From JAGLSB01 sp023135955 (GTDB lineage Bacteria; Bacteroidota; Bacteroidia; Bacteroidales; GCA-2748055): a DNA stretch of 9,932 nucleotides. Positions 1 to 5,896 of the stretch are shown here, in pieces. The position numbers and the translations under genes were made by a program. Where the stretch lies: assembly GCA_030673645.1 (NCBI GenBank), contig DAOVIO010000151.1, positions 1-9,932 on the forward strand, read 5' to 3'. The stretch's first letter is position 1; the number at the start of each line of letters is the position of its first letter. The notes below the pieces were generated by a model that saw nothing but the letters and a program-made list of their open reading frames with translations, was not told the origin of the DNA and did no database searches.

Positions 1-24
1 TTTAACCAATTGAAATTTAGCCAT
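1..24 (-). CDS. Possible first eight codons of a leftward gene cut by the window edge
   Basis: An ATG on the minus strand at 24-22 opens a frame running to the window edge, reading MAKFQLVK. AAGG lies a few bases before it, which is close for a ribosome binding site, and a TACTTTTG box that could be a Bacteroidota -7 element lies about 70 bases upstream. Eight codons are far too few to identify a product, and the frame may be open by chance. It is listed only so that someone with the neighbouring sequence can check it. Confidence 0.15.
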
Positions 25-335
25 TGCCTTAATTCAATCGGGAGATGATTACTGTATGATTCTTTCCCTAAAAGTAGCATTATATTGTTGATATACAAAA
101 GTATAGTAGATTTTTTTAACTTCGTAAAGTAGAATTAATGAATAGATTTATTACTTTATTTAAAGGGGTAAAGTATATTTCTATGCTGAAACTTAAATAC
201 AAGATCTTTTTTATCTGCTGATAGACTCACTTCAAGTATAAATATTTATATCTTTAAAATGAAATACAAAGTGACATTAATACCAATGTACATTGATTTG
301 AAATTTGTCTGAATATTAATAATAAAATTCAATCC
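1..335. other. AT-rich intergenic leader upstream of the aldo/keto reductase gene
   Basis: No convincing complete gene is visible here on either strand. The stretch is strongly AT-rich. It contains GTAAAGTA twice (124-131 and 168-175) and an inverted TACTTTA (152-158), so the first copy could form a 7-bp stem with a roughly 20-base loop; this is weak in such AT-rich DNA. A TAnnTTTG-like -7 box (TACTTTTG on the minus strand, plus-strand positions 96-103) could drive a leftward gene, but no good -33 TTTG was found at the right distance. No clear consensus promoter was found for the rightward reductase gene, although this is where it should lie. Confidence 0.5.
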
Positions 336-1322
336 ATGAAATACAGAAAATTAGGTAAAACCGGATTCAAAATTTCTGAAATTTCCATTGGAACCTGGCA
401 GGTTGGGGGGATATGGGGCAGTAAATTTGATCATAAACTAGCAGAGAATATTATTCGCAGCGCAATTGACTCTGGAGTTAATTTTATTGATACTGCAGAT
501 GTTTACTCAGCAGGTGAAAGCGAAAAAGCCGTTGGTAAAGTCTTAAAAAACAGTACAGAAAGAATTTATGTTGCAACAAAATGTGGAAGGCAGATTAATC
601 CTCATATGAATGAGGGCTACCAGATTTCAGTACTTAGAAAATATGTTGAAGATTCATTACAAAGATTAAATGTTGATTGTCTGGATCTCATACAATTGCA
701 CTGTCCACCAACAGAAGTTTATTATCGTCCGGAAATATTTGCAGAGTTCGATAAATTAAAAGAAGAGGGGAAAATCCTAAATCTTGGAGTAAGTGTTGAG
801 AAAATAGAAGAAGCAATAAAAGCAATTGAATTTGAAAATGTAACAAGCATTCAAATAATTTATAATATGTTCAGACAACGTCCCCATGAACAACTATTCC
901 AACTTGCAAAAGAAAAAAATGTAGGATTGATTATTCGTGTCCCTCTTGCAAGTGGTTTATTGACAGGGAAATTCGGTACTGAGACCAGATTTGAAAAAGA
1001 AGATCATAGAAATTTTAATATTAATGGGGAGTTTTTCGATAAAGGAGAAACATTTGCAGGAATTCCATACAATATTGGGATAAAAGCTGTTGAACGATTA
1101 AAAGCACTATTTCCAGACCAGCAGAATCTGGCCATTACAGCTCTGAACTGGATTCTTATGCGAAAAGAAATAAGTTGTATTATTCCGGGAGCCTCCAGGG
1201 TTGACCAGGTTGGCCTGAATGTAAAAGCCTCTGAACAAATGAAACTTACAGATACTCAAATGGATGAAGTAAATAATATATATGATGAATTGATTAAAGA
1301 GCATGTCCATCAGAAATGGTAA
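336..1322 (+). CDS. Aldo/keto reductase, NADP(H)-dependent oxidoreductase
   Basis: This encodes a cytoplasmic (alpha/beta)8-barrel oxidoreductase that should reduce an aldehyde or ketone (or oxidise the alcohol) with NADPH. The 328-residue length is normal for the family. The catalytic tetrad is complete: Asp52 and Tyr57 in FIDTADVYSAGESE, Lys82 in VATKCG and His122 in LIQLHCPP. The cofactor-binding C-terminal signature IIPGASRVDQ (about 282-291) carries the Ser/Arg pair that usually contacts the NADPH 2'-phosphate. The N-terminus MKYRKLGKTGFKISEISIGT is the usual beta-hairpin start, so the ATG is well supported although no Shine-Dalgarno sequence is seen, which is common in this phylum. The DUF2891 gene follows after 31 bp and is probably co-transcribed. 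The substrate cannot be told from sequence. Family assignment is certain; the physiological role is unknown. Confidence 0.95.
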   Translation: MKYRKLGKTGFKISEISIGTWQVGGIWGSKFDHKLAENIIRSAIDSGVNFIDTADVYSAGESEKAVGKVLKNSTERIYVATKCGRQINPHMNEGYQISVLRKYVEDSLQRLNVDCLDLIQLHCPPTEVYYRPEIFAEFDKLKEEGKILNLGVSVEKIEEAIKAIEFENVTSIQIIYNMFRQRPHEQLFQLAKEKNVGLIIRVPLASGLLTGKFGTETRFEKEDHRNFNINGEFFDKGETFAGIPYNIGIKAVERLKALFPDQQNLAITALNWILMRKEISCIIPGASRVDQVGLNVKASEQMKLTDTQMDEVNNIYDELIKEHVHQKW

Positions 1323-1353
1323 TCTGAGAATTAACTTAATAACTATTTAACTT

Positions 1354-2463
1354 ATGAAAAATATTGCGATTTTATTTTTTGGGGTAACAATTCTTTTGAA
1401 TTCATGTATTCAAAATAAACAGGAACACAACTATTCAAATAATGAAATATCAAGCAATTCCTCTCCAATTCTAGATTTAGAACAAGCAAATCGACTGGCG
1501 AGCCTTCCTATTGGTTGTATTGATCAGGAATACCCAAATAAATTAAACCAAACTATTGGTAGTGAGTCGGATCTTAAGCCTCCCAATGAACTCCATCCTG
1601 CATTTTATGGATGTTTTGACTGGCACTCATCTGTTCATGGACATTGGTCATTAGTCAGACTCCTTAAGCAATTTCCTGATTTGGATAAGGCTGATTCTAT
1701 TAAGATTATGCTATCAAAAAGAATTTCAAGTGAAAATATACTCAAGGAAATAGAATATTTTAAAGGAGAACACAACAAAACTTTCGAAAGGACATATGGT
1801 TGGGCCTGGCTGTTAAAACTAGCAGAAGAAGTTGAAACCTGGGATGATCCGCTTGGAAAAGAGTTAAGTGAAAATTTACTACCTCTTACAAAGTTTATGG
1901 TAGATATGTATATTGAATTTCTTCCCAAATTACAATACCCGATTAGAGTAGGTACGCATACAAATACTGCCTTTGGACTTAGCTTTGCTTATGATTATGC
2001 GATAACTTCAGGAAATGAATTACTAAAATCTGCCATCGCTGAAAGAGCCAAAGATTTTTATTACTACGATGAAAATTGCCCAATGCAATGGGAGCCCGGA
2101 GGTTATGATTTTCTCTCACCTTGCCTTCAGGAAGTTGATATAATGAGAAAAGTTTTAAACAAAAAAGAATTCAAAAGCTGGCTGAACAAATTTCTACCGG
2201 AACTTTCAAATACTGAATTCAAACTTGACCCTGGTATTGTAAGCGATCGAACCGATGGCCATCTTGTACATTTGGATGGTGTAAACTTTAGTCGAGCTTG
2301 GTGTTTATACGGATTGGTAAGAGATTTTCCCGGATATCAGCATCTAAACCAGATTGCTGATGATCACATCAATTTTTCATTATCCTATGTAACAGATGGT
2401 AATTATGAAGGAGGACATTGGCTTGCCAGCTTTGCAATTTATGCTTTGAAAGAACGAAAGTGA
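1354..2463 (+). CDS. DUF2891-family lipoprotein
   Basis: The N-terminus is a lipoprotein signal peptide: MKNI, a hydrophobic run and a lipobox LNSC with Cys18 as the lipidated residue. A Ser/Asn-rich linker to about residue 37 follows, so the mature protein is probably anchored in a membrane facing the periplasm or surface. The body (about 40-369) matches DUF2891 as I remember it: HPAFYGCFDWHSSVHGHW (81-98), RTYGWAWLLKLAEE (146-159), RVGTHTNTAFGLSFAYDYA (198-216), WEPGGYDFLSPCLQEVDIMR (246-265), HLVHLDGVNFSRAWCLYGL (303-321) and EGGHWLASFAIYAL (352-365). Many Trp, His and Asp residues in helical repeats suggest an alpha/alpha-toroid fold like some carbohydrate-active enzymes; this is inference and no function is established. 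The protein appears full length. It lies 31 bp after the reductase gene and probably shares its transcript. An M23 peptidase remnant starts right after its stop codon. Confidence 0.88.
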   Translation: MKNIAILFFGVTILLNSCIQNKQEHNYSNNEISSNSSPILDLEQANRLASLPIGCIDQEYPNKLNQTIGSESDLKPPNELHPAFYGCFDWHSSVHGHWSLVRLLKQFPDLDKADSIKIMLSKRISSENILKEIEYFKGEHNKTFERTYGWAWLLKLAEEVETWDDPLGKELSENLLPLTKFMVDMYIEFLPKLQYPIRVGTHTNTAFGLSFAYDYAITSGNELLKSAIAERAKDFYYYDENCPMQWEPGGYDFLSPCLQEVDIMRKVLNKKEFKSWLNKFLPELSNTEFKLDPGIVSDRTDGHLVHLDGVNFSRAWCLYGLVRDFPGYQHLNQIADDHINFSLSYVTDGNYEGGHWLASFAIYALKERK

Positions 2464-2573
2464 GGGTGTGCTGGTGTGGAATAAGCTCAGGGATGTCCAC
2501 AGGCCCACATCTTCATTATGAAGTTAGAGTAAATGGTGAGTCTGTTGATCCCGAAACTTATTTGAATAATTAA
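2464..2573 (+). pseudogene. 3' remnant of an M23 (LytM-type) peptidase gene
   Basis: Reading from 2478 in the +3 frame gives about 31 codons, GISSGMSTGPHLHYEVRVNG and then ESVDPETYLNN, ending at TAA (2571-2573). This is the very end of an M23 zinc metallopeptidase of the LytM/NlpD type: the second zinc motif HxH (HLH, codons at 2508-2516), the conserved STGPHLHYEV strand, and the VDP...YL tail that closes most of these proteins. Nothing from the rest of the domain is upstream, because the DUF2891 stop codon lies at 2461-2463, so the homology is lost within about 15 bases. The fragment has no plausible start or ribosome site, and the catalytic Asp and first His are absent, so it cannot be active. 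It was most likely left when the reductase-DUF2891 block joined here or when the rest was deleted. Identification rests on the motif read by eye. Confidence 0.8.
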
Positions 2574-2599
2574 TCGGGGAATCAATATCACCCCAAATA
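2570..2599. repeat. Copy 1 of a 30-bp imperfect direct repeat starting at a stop codon
   Basis: The sequence starts TTAATCGGGGAAT and ends CACCCCAAATA. The second copy at 3364-3394 shares the first 13 bases exactly and then CACCC and AAATA with small differences. In both copies the TAA in TTAATCGGGG is the stop codon of the preceding reading frame (M23 remnant here, small lipoprotein in copy 2). GGGG and CCCC could pair across an 11-base loop, but the stem is weak. The function is unknown. Confidence 0.6.
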
Positions 2600-2615
2600 G
2601 TATTCAATTAAAATT

Positions 2616-2652
2616 AGACTTGCCGATGATTCAATCGACAGGTCTTTTTTTT
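2616..2652 (+). terminator. Strong intrinsic (Rho-independent) terminator
   Basis: The 5' arm AGACTTGCCGAT (2616-2627) and 3' arm ATCGACAGGTCT (2634-2645) pair over 12 positions with one C/A mismatch and one G-U pair, closing a six-base loop (GATTCA). Eight T residues (2645-2652) follow directly, and the 5' side is A-rich. It lies 43 bases after the M23 remnant's stop, so it was probably that gene's own terminator. It now serves as the end of the reductase-DUF2891 transcript and isolates the downstream lipoprotein gene. Confidence 0.85.
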
Positions 2653-2715
2653 AATACTAGTAATCTATTCACCTATAGGACAATCTTTTAAATTTAAAAT
2701 TAATTTATTAGGTAT

Positions 2716-2754
2716 CAGTGTAACTTTACGATATGTATTTCGTATTAACCACTG
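2716..2754. repeat. Interrupted inverted repeat upstream of the small lipoprotein gene
   Basis: Two nested pairs share nearly the same centre: CAGTG (2716-2720) with CACTG (2750-2754), and TACGA (2727-2731) with TCGTA (2740-2744). The segments between them differ in length by a base or so. It lies about 50-85 bases upstream of the lipoprotein ATG, in the promoter region, so it could be an operator or an mRNA-leader hairpin. No regulator that would bind it can be named, and some symmetry is expected by chance. Confidence 0.35.
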
Positions 2755-2800
2755 AAAACTAAGTTGTTTTTGCTTTATTGCAATAATCTGTAGACTATAA

Positions 2801-3367
2801 ATGAAAATTAGATTAATTATTACAATACTGATCACAGGATTTCTGACAGTTTTAACTTCATGTGAAAATGAGGATCCTATTCCAGAAGATAAGATAAATA
2901 CTTCTGAACTTGAAGTTGGGTGGAATGGATTTATTATGGATGAAACAGAATATGCAACGCCAAATGCAATTATTGAAATTTGGGGGGAAACGGATTCCTT
3001 GAGTTCTGATTTTGACATTTACTTTACCGACGGGACTTTCAATCCACAGATTCGTGCTGTTTCCGATTACTCTTTACTTATTTATTTTGATGCTAACTCA
3101 CCTTCCTTAGATGAATTAAGTACAGGAGTATACTATTTTGAAAATACTCCCGAGAGATTACCAAATAAAATTGTTGAAGCCTATATTGAGATAATAAACG
3201 ACACTTCAATTGATAGATACCAAATTATTGAGGGCACGGTTGAAGTGAGCGAGAATGATGGTTATTTTCTGCTTGAATACCTACTTAAAACGGTAAAAGA
3301 TCAAGAAATTATTGATGTTGTTGGTCAGTACACAGGATTATTTCAATTGATTGATCAAAGAATTTAA
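2801..3367 (+). CDS. Small secreted lipoprotein of unknown function
   Basis: I do not recognise this 188-residue protein beyond its class. It starts with a lipoprotein signal peptide (MKIR, a hydrophobic core, then LTSC with Cys21 lipidated), followed by a short acidic spacer ENEDPIPED that is common after lipidated Cys in this phylum. The mature part is rich in predicted beta strands: IIEIWGE (57-63), FDIYFTDG (71-78), SLLIYFD (91-97), GVYYFEN (109-115), EAYIEII (126-132) and a closing IEGTVEVSENDGYFLLEY then VVGQYTGLFQLID. The last part resembles the 'G.v.v....g.y.l.y...d.....G.Y.G.f...' ending of small beta-sandwich lipoproteins in Bacteroidota, often found near metabolic or surface genes. 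It is acidic, probably outer-membrane anchored, and stands alone between a terminator and a convergent receptor gene. The 148-bp upstream stretch after the terminator shows no clean promoter consensus but holds an inverted repeat. Its stop codon starts the second copy of the 30-bp repeat. Confidence 0.8.
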   Translation: MKIRLIITILITGFLTVLTSCENEDPIPEDKINTSELEVGWNGFIMDETEYATPNAIIEIWGETDSLSSDFDIYFTDGTFNPQIRAVSDYSLLIYFDANSPSLDELSTGVYYFENTPERLPNKIVEAYIEIINDTSIDRYQIIEGTVEVSENDGYFLLEYLLKTVKDQEIIDVVGQYTGLFQLIDQRI

Positions 3368-3394
3368 TCGGGGAATTTCTATCTCACCCAAATA
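3364..3394. repeat. Copy 2 of the 30-bp imperfect direct repeat
   Basis: It begins TTAATCGGGGAAT at the stop codon of the small lipoprotein gene and ends CACCCAAATA, matching the copy at 2570-2599 (13 of 13 at the left end, mostly matching on the right). The copies are 794 bp apart, so they bracket the terminator and the whole lipoprotein gene. The 87-bp convergent gap that this copy opens (3368-3454) holds no clear terminator for either flanking gene. Confidence 0.6.
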
Positions 3395-3454
3395 TCTATA
3401 CCAACTAAGAATTCACTATCCTTATTATTGTTTCAATTTTCTATTTCCTCAATC

Positions 3455-5296
3455 CTAGAATCTTATACCCACCCCACTCATAAAATTAATACCAGGCATA
3501 ATATACCCGTAATCGATCTGATAATCTGTATTAAGTAAGTTTTTTCCACTAACAAATAACTCCACATTACTTGCGAGATTATATTTCACGCTTGCATTCA
3601 ATAAAAGATAATCTTCCTTAATTTCCTGATTGAGTACTTCGGATGAAGTTGAAGTATATAAACCTCCAATAAAATTCCCTTGAATAGCAAATGATAATTT
3701 ATTTAAATTATAATTGAAGCCAGTGAAAAGCTGATGCTCCGGAGCAGCTAATTTTGGGTTTTCCATATTCAGATAAGAATAAGTAAAGTCAAAAGATAAG
3801 ACTTTCCCAGGATTATAATATGCTTCAAGCTCCACACCTTTATGATTAAATTCTCCAGCATTTTTTCTTGAAGGTGGTGGGGCATTGGAATAATCCATTA
3901 CAATTAAATTGCTTCCCTTAACATTATAAACTGTGATTTCCGTTTTAAGTTTACCATTCATGAATGTATTGGCAATTCCAGCTTCTATGTTATAACTCTC
4001 CTCTGGCATCAACTCTGGATTTGGAGCAAAAAGATAAAGTTCCATTATTGTTGGACTTCTATAACCACCTGAATAAGAAGCCTTAATACTCATATTGTCA
4101 ATTAAATTAATGGAGGCTCCAGTTTGAGGAATAAACTGGCTTCCAAAAAGTGAATGATTTTCGTAGCGTCCACCAGCTGTAAGAATAATCCTGTTATCAA
4201 ATAAATTCTGCTGAGCTATCAAATAAGCTCCGGTTTCAGTTACAGAAAGCCATTTATTTGCATTTGTTGGTGGAAATGCAATATTACCTCGTCCACCATA
4301 TGATTTATGATCAAATCCAACTGTAATTAAGTTTCCCTTAATGAGCTTCAAGCCTTCATAAAAAGAAACTCCATAGTTTTCGTCATTAGATTTCCACCCA
4401 TCGGAGAAATCATGGTCACCAAAGTTCATAAAAGCAAAGACTCCACCTTCAATCTTTTCATAGCTATTCATTAATGAAACAGATGTTTTGCCTCTAATCA
4501 TATTCGCGACGAATAATTCATCAGCAGAATCGACCATTCCCGGGTCAAGTCCTTTCATATCTGCAATATTAAAATCGGCAGTAAGCTTTAAGTTTTCGTT
4601 TATCTTATAGCCTGCTTTTGCAAATGAGTTATCGATTCTGAAATCCATATTATCACGGTGGCCATCAGTTTCATCATGATTATAAGAAATGAAAAAATCG
4701 AATTTACCTTTTTTAAATCCAGTATTTGTCATTAATTTTTGAGTATTATAAGAACCCATCCCAAGTCTCATACTACCAGATACACCATCTTCTTTCTGCT
4801 CCTTTGTAATAAAATTCAAAACACCTCCCATTGCATTAGAACCATATAAAATTGAGGCAGGTCCACGGACAATTTCAACCCTTTGCAAATCTGAAGACAC
4901 ATAATTATTAGGCAAAGGATGACCAAAAATTCCCATATATTGAGGATGTCCATCCACTAAAACCAAGACCTGAGAATTTGGATTACCACCAACACCTCTG
5001 ACGGAAATATTTCCGGCTGATGAACTCCCAACCCTTCCAAAACCAGTTACTCCACGCTCATTTACAAAAAGTGAAGGTATTCTTCTGCTTACCATGGTTA
5101 GAACAGCAGATTCTTGAATTTCATCAATTTGCTCCTGAGAAATAACAGAAACATTCATTGGCAGATTTTTCCTTGCCACTTCTACTCTCATGCCTGTAAC
5201 CACAACTTCATCAATAATAAGGGTATCAGTTATAGACTGTGATTTCAAATTTCCTATCAATGTCATGAATGCTACTGCGATAAATATCTTCTTCAT
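3455..5296 (-). CDS. TonB-dependent outer-membrane receptor, probable nickel/metal uptake
   Basis: This is a complete outer-membrane TonB-dependent transporter: a gated 22-strand beta barrel that brings a scarce metal or metal complex into the periplasm using TonB/ExbBD energy. A signal peptide (about 1-20, MKKIFIAVAFMTLIGNLKSQS) precedes a TonB box DEVVVTG (29-35). The plug domain spans about 42-165 with the usual ISVRGVGGNPNSQVLVLVDG (97-116), RVEIVRGPASILYGSNAMGG (139-158) and VLNFITK. The barrel runs to the C-terminus, with GYRSPTIMELY (411-421) and VSGKNLLNTDYQIDYGYIMPG (582-602), and ends in Phe613 as outer-membrane barrels should. At 613 residues and without an N-terminal carboxypeptidase-like domain it is a small metal/vitamin-type receptor rather than SusC. 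nikR sits 81 bp upstream on the same strand, which points to nickel as substrate by analogy with NikR-controlled receptors such as Helicobacter FrpB4. Histidines 207, 213, 295 (DHD) and 330 are candidate metal contacts, but this is inference; heme, siderophore or cobalamin cannot be excluded. Confidence 0.93.
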   Translation of the reverse strand: MKKIFIAVAFMTLIGNLKSQSITDTLIIDEVVVTGMRVEVARKNLPMNVSVISQEQIDEIQESAVLTMVSRRIPSLFVNERGVTGFGRVGSSSAGNISVRGVGGNPNSQVLVLVDGHPQYMGIFGHPLPNNYVSSDLQRVEIVRGPASILYGSNAMGGVLNFITKEQKEDGVSGSMRLGMGSYNTQKLMTNTGFKKGKFDFFISYNHDETDGHRDNMDFRIDNSFAKAGYKINENLKLTADFNIADMKGLDPGMVDSADELFVANMIRGKTSVSLMNSYEKIEGGVFAFMNFGDHDFSDGWKSNDENYGVSFYEGLKLIKGNLITVGFDHKSYGGRGNIAFPPTNANKWLSVTETGAYLIAQQNLFDNRIILTAGGRYENHSLFGSQFIPQTGASINLIDNMSIKASYSGGYRSPTIMELYLFAPNPELMPEESYNIEAGIANTFMNGKLKTEITVYNVKGSNLIVMDYSNAPPPSRKNAGEFNHKGVELEAYYNPGKVLSFDFTYSYLNMENPKLAAPEHQLFTGFNYNLNKLSFAIQGNFIGGLYTSTSSEVLNQEIKEDYLLLNASVKYNLASNVELFVSGKNLLNTDYQIDYGYIMPGINFMSGVGIRF

Positions 5297-5333
5297 TTTA
5301 AAGGATTTGTTATTAATGTTATAATGAATTATG

Positions 5334-5360
5334 ATGTTACTTTATATAATTTTGTGTTAC
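5334..5360 (-). promoter_or_regulatory. Candidate second NikR-like site in front of the TonB receptor gene
   Basis: On the plus strand the gap reads ATGTTAC-N13-GTGTTAC. GTGTTAC (5354-5360) is an exact copy of the half-site described for deltaproteobacterial NikR, and the 7+13+7 geometry equals that of the site at the nikR promoter. The two halves are in direct rather than inverted orientation, which argues against a standard NikR operator. Two further near-copies of the minus-strand motif (A/G)TAACA occur nearer the receptor ATG. This may be a regulatory site or chance in AT-rich DNA. Confidence 0.3.
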
Positions 5361-5377
5361 TGCCTGAGCAAAAAAAA

Positions 5378-5779
5378 TCAGTCAATTCCTGTTTTTACCA
5401 GTTCTCCGTGCTTTACCCCCTTTATAGCTGTTAGTTTGTCAGCTAGTTTTTTCAATTTACTTGCTTTTCCCTTCACGGTTATAACTTCCAGGGTATTATT
5501 ATTATCGATATGAATATGCTGACCTGCTAATGTGAGGCAATTATACTCATGTTGAAGAGAATTTACTTTCTCATGTAATTCCCTTAAATTATGATCGTAA
5601 ATAATAACAATAGCACCGGCAACCACCTCGTCATTTTCCCATTTTTCCTCAATAAGGTTCTTATGAATCAAATGACGAATGGCCTGAGAACGATTGGGAA
5701 ACCTTTTCTTTTCAACAAGTTTATCCAACTTCTCAAGCAAGCTATCCTCCAAAGAAACACCAAAACGTTTTATAGACAT
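5378..5779 (-). CDS. nikR: NikR, nickel-responsive ribbon-helix-helix transcriptional regulator
   Basis: NikR is a tetrameric repressor that binds DNA through N-terminal ribbon-helix-helix dimers and senses Ni(II) through C-terminal ACT-like domains. The 133-residue length is typical. The N-terminus IKRFGVSLEDSLLEKLD (3-19) is the DNA-binding strand and first helix; FPNRSQAIRHLIHKNL (27-42) is the second helix. The ACT-like domain runs from about 52. His77 (LQHEYN), His88 and His90 (GQHIHID) correspond to Escherichia coli NikR ligands His76, His87 and His89. The fourth ligand, Cys95 in E. coli (DDCLEI), aligns with Thr96 here (NNTLEV), from codon ACC, two changes away from TGC. So the square-planar site lacks its thiolate; a Cys is present at 81 but at a different place. 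Regulation is probably autogenous: a consensus promoter and an operator-like element lie just upstream. It is followed after 81 bp by the TonB receptor gene, its likely target. Family assignment is firm; metal preference is less so. Confidence 0.93.
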   Translation of the reverse strand: MSIKRFGVSLEDSLLEKLDKLVEKKRFPNRSQAIRHLIHKNLIEEKWENDEVVAGAIVIIYDHNLRELHEKVNSLQHEYNCLTLAGQHIHIDNNNTLEVITVKGKASKLKKLADKLTAIKGVKHGELVKTGID

Positions 5780-5780
5780 C

Positions 5781-5807
5781 GTGTTATTATTTTAAAAAAG
5801 GTGGCAC
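5781..5807 (-). promoter_or_regulatory. Candidate NikR operator at the nikR transcription start
   Basis: On the plus strand the element is GTGTTAT (5781-5787), 13 bases, GTGGCAC (5801-5807). Against the GTGTTAC-N13/14-GTAACAC operator described for Geobacter-type NikR it matches 6 of 7 and 5 of 7 bases, with exact spacing. It begins two bases upstream of the nikR ATG and runs to the first base of the -7 box, so a bound repressor would cover the transcription start. The dyad is imperfect, and no binding evidence is available. Confidence 0.5.
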
Positions 5808-5836
5808 AAATATATAGATTTGAAATTAAATACAAA
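5807..5836 (-). promoter_or_regulatory. Bacteroidota-type promoter for nikR
   Basis: On the minus strand there is TTTG (5836-5833), an 18-base spacer and TATATTTG (5814-5807). This is close to the TTTG-N19-TAnnTTTG pattern of the Bacteroidota primary sigma factor. Transcription would start near 5800, giving a leader of about 20 bases before the nikR ATG at 5779. No Shine-Dalgarno sequence is visible in that leader. No comparable promoter was found in the 81-bp gap before the receptor gene, which suggests read-through from nikR. Confidence 0.6.
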
Positions 5837-5896
5837 ATTATTAGGGAAGTAGTTTGAGAACAATGGAATAATTGATAATGGTTGTTTTTGCTTCCC

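Noticed and set aside
1..48. Short plus-strand open frame at the left edge as a gene end
   Set aside because: It gives only 15 residues with no motif; nothing supports it as coding.
124..175. GTAAAGTA repeats as an operator for the aldo/keto reductase gene
   Set aside because: The units are short and AT-rich, their spacing is 44 bp, and no regulator or promoter consensus is near, so chance is likely.
2576..2594. GGGG-N11-CCCC as a second terminator after the M23 remnant
   Set aside because: A 4-bp stem with no T-run is too weak, and a far better terminator lies 22 bases further on.
2665..3018. 117-residue minus-strand frame over the small lipoprotein gene
   Set aside because: The plus-strand frame has a clear lipoprotein signal and beta-rich body; the minus frame is low-complexity Ser/Ile-rich without a domain.
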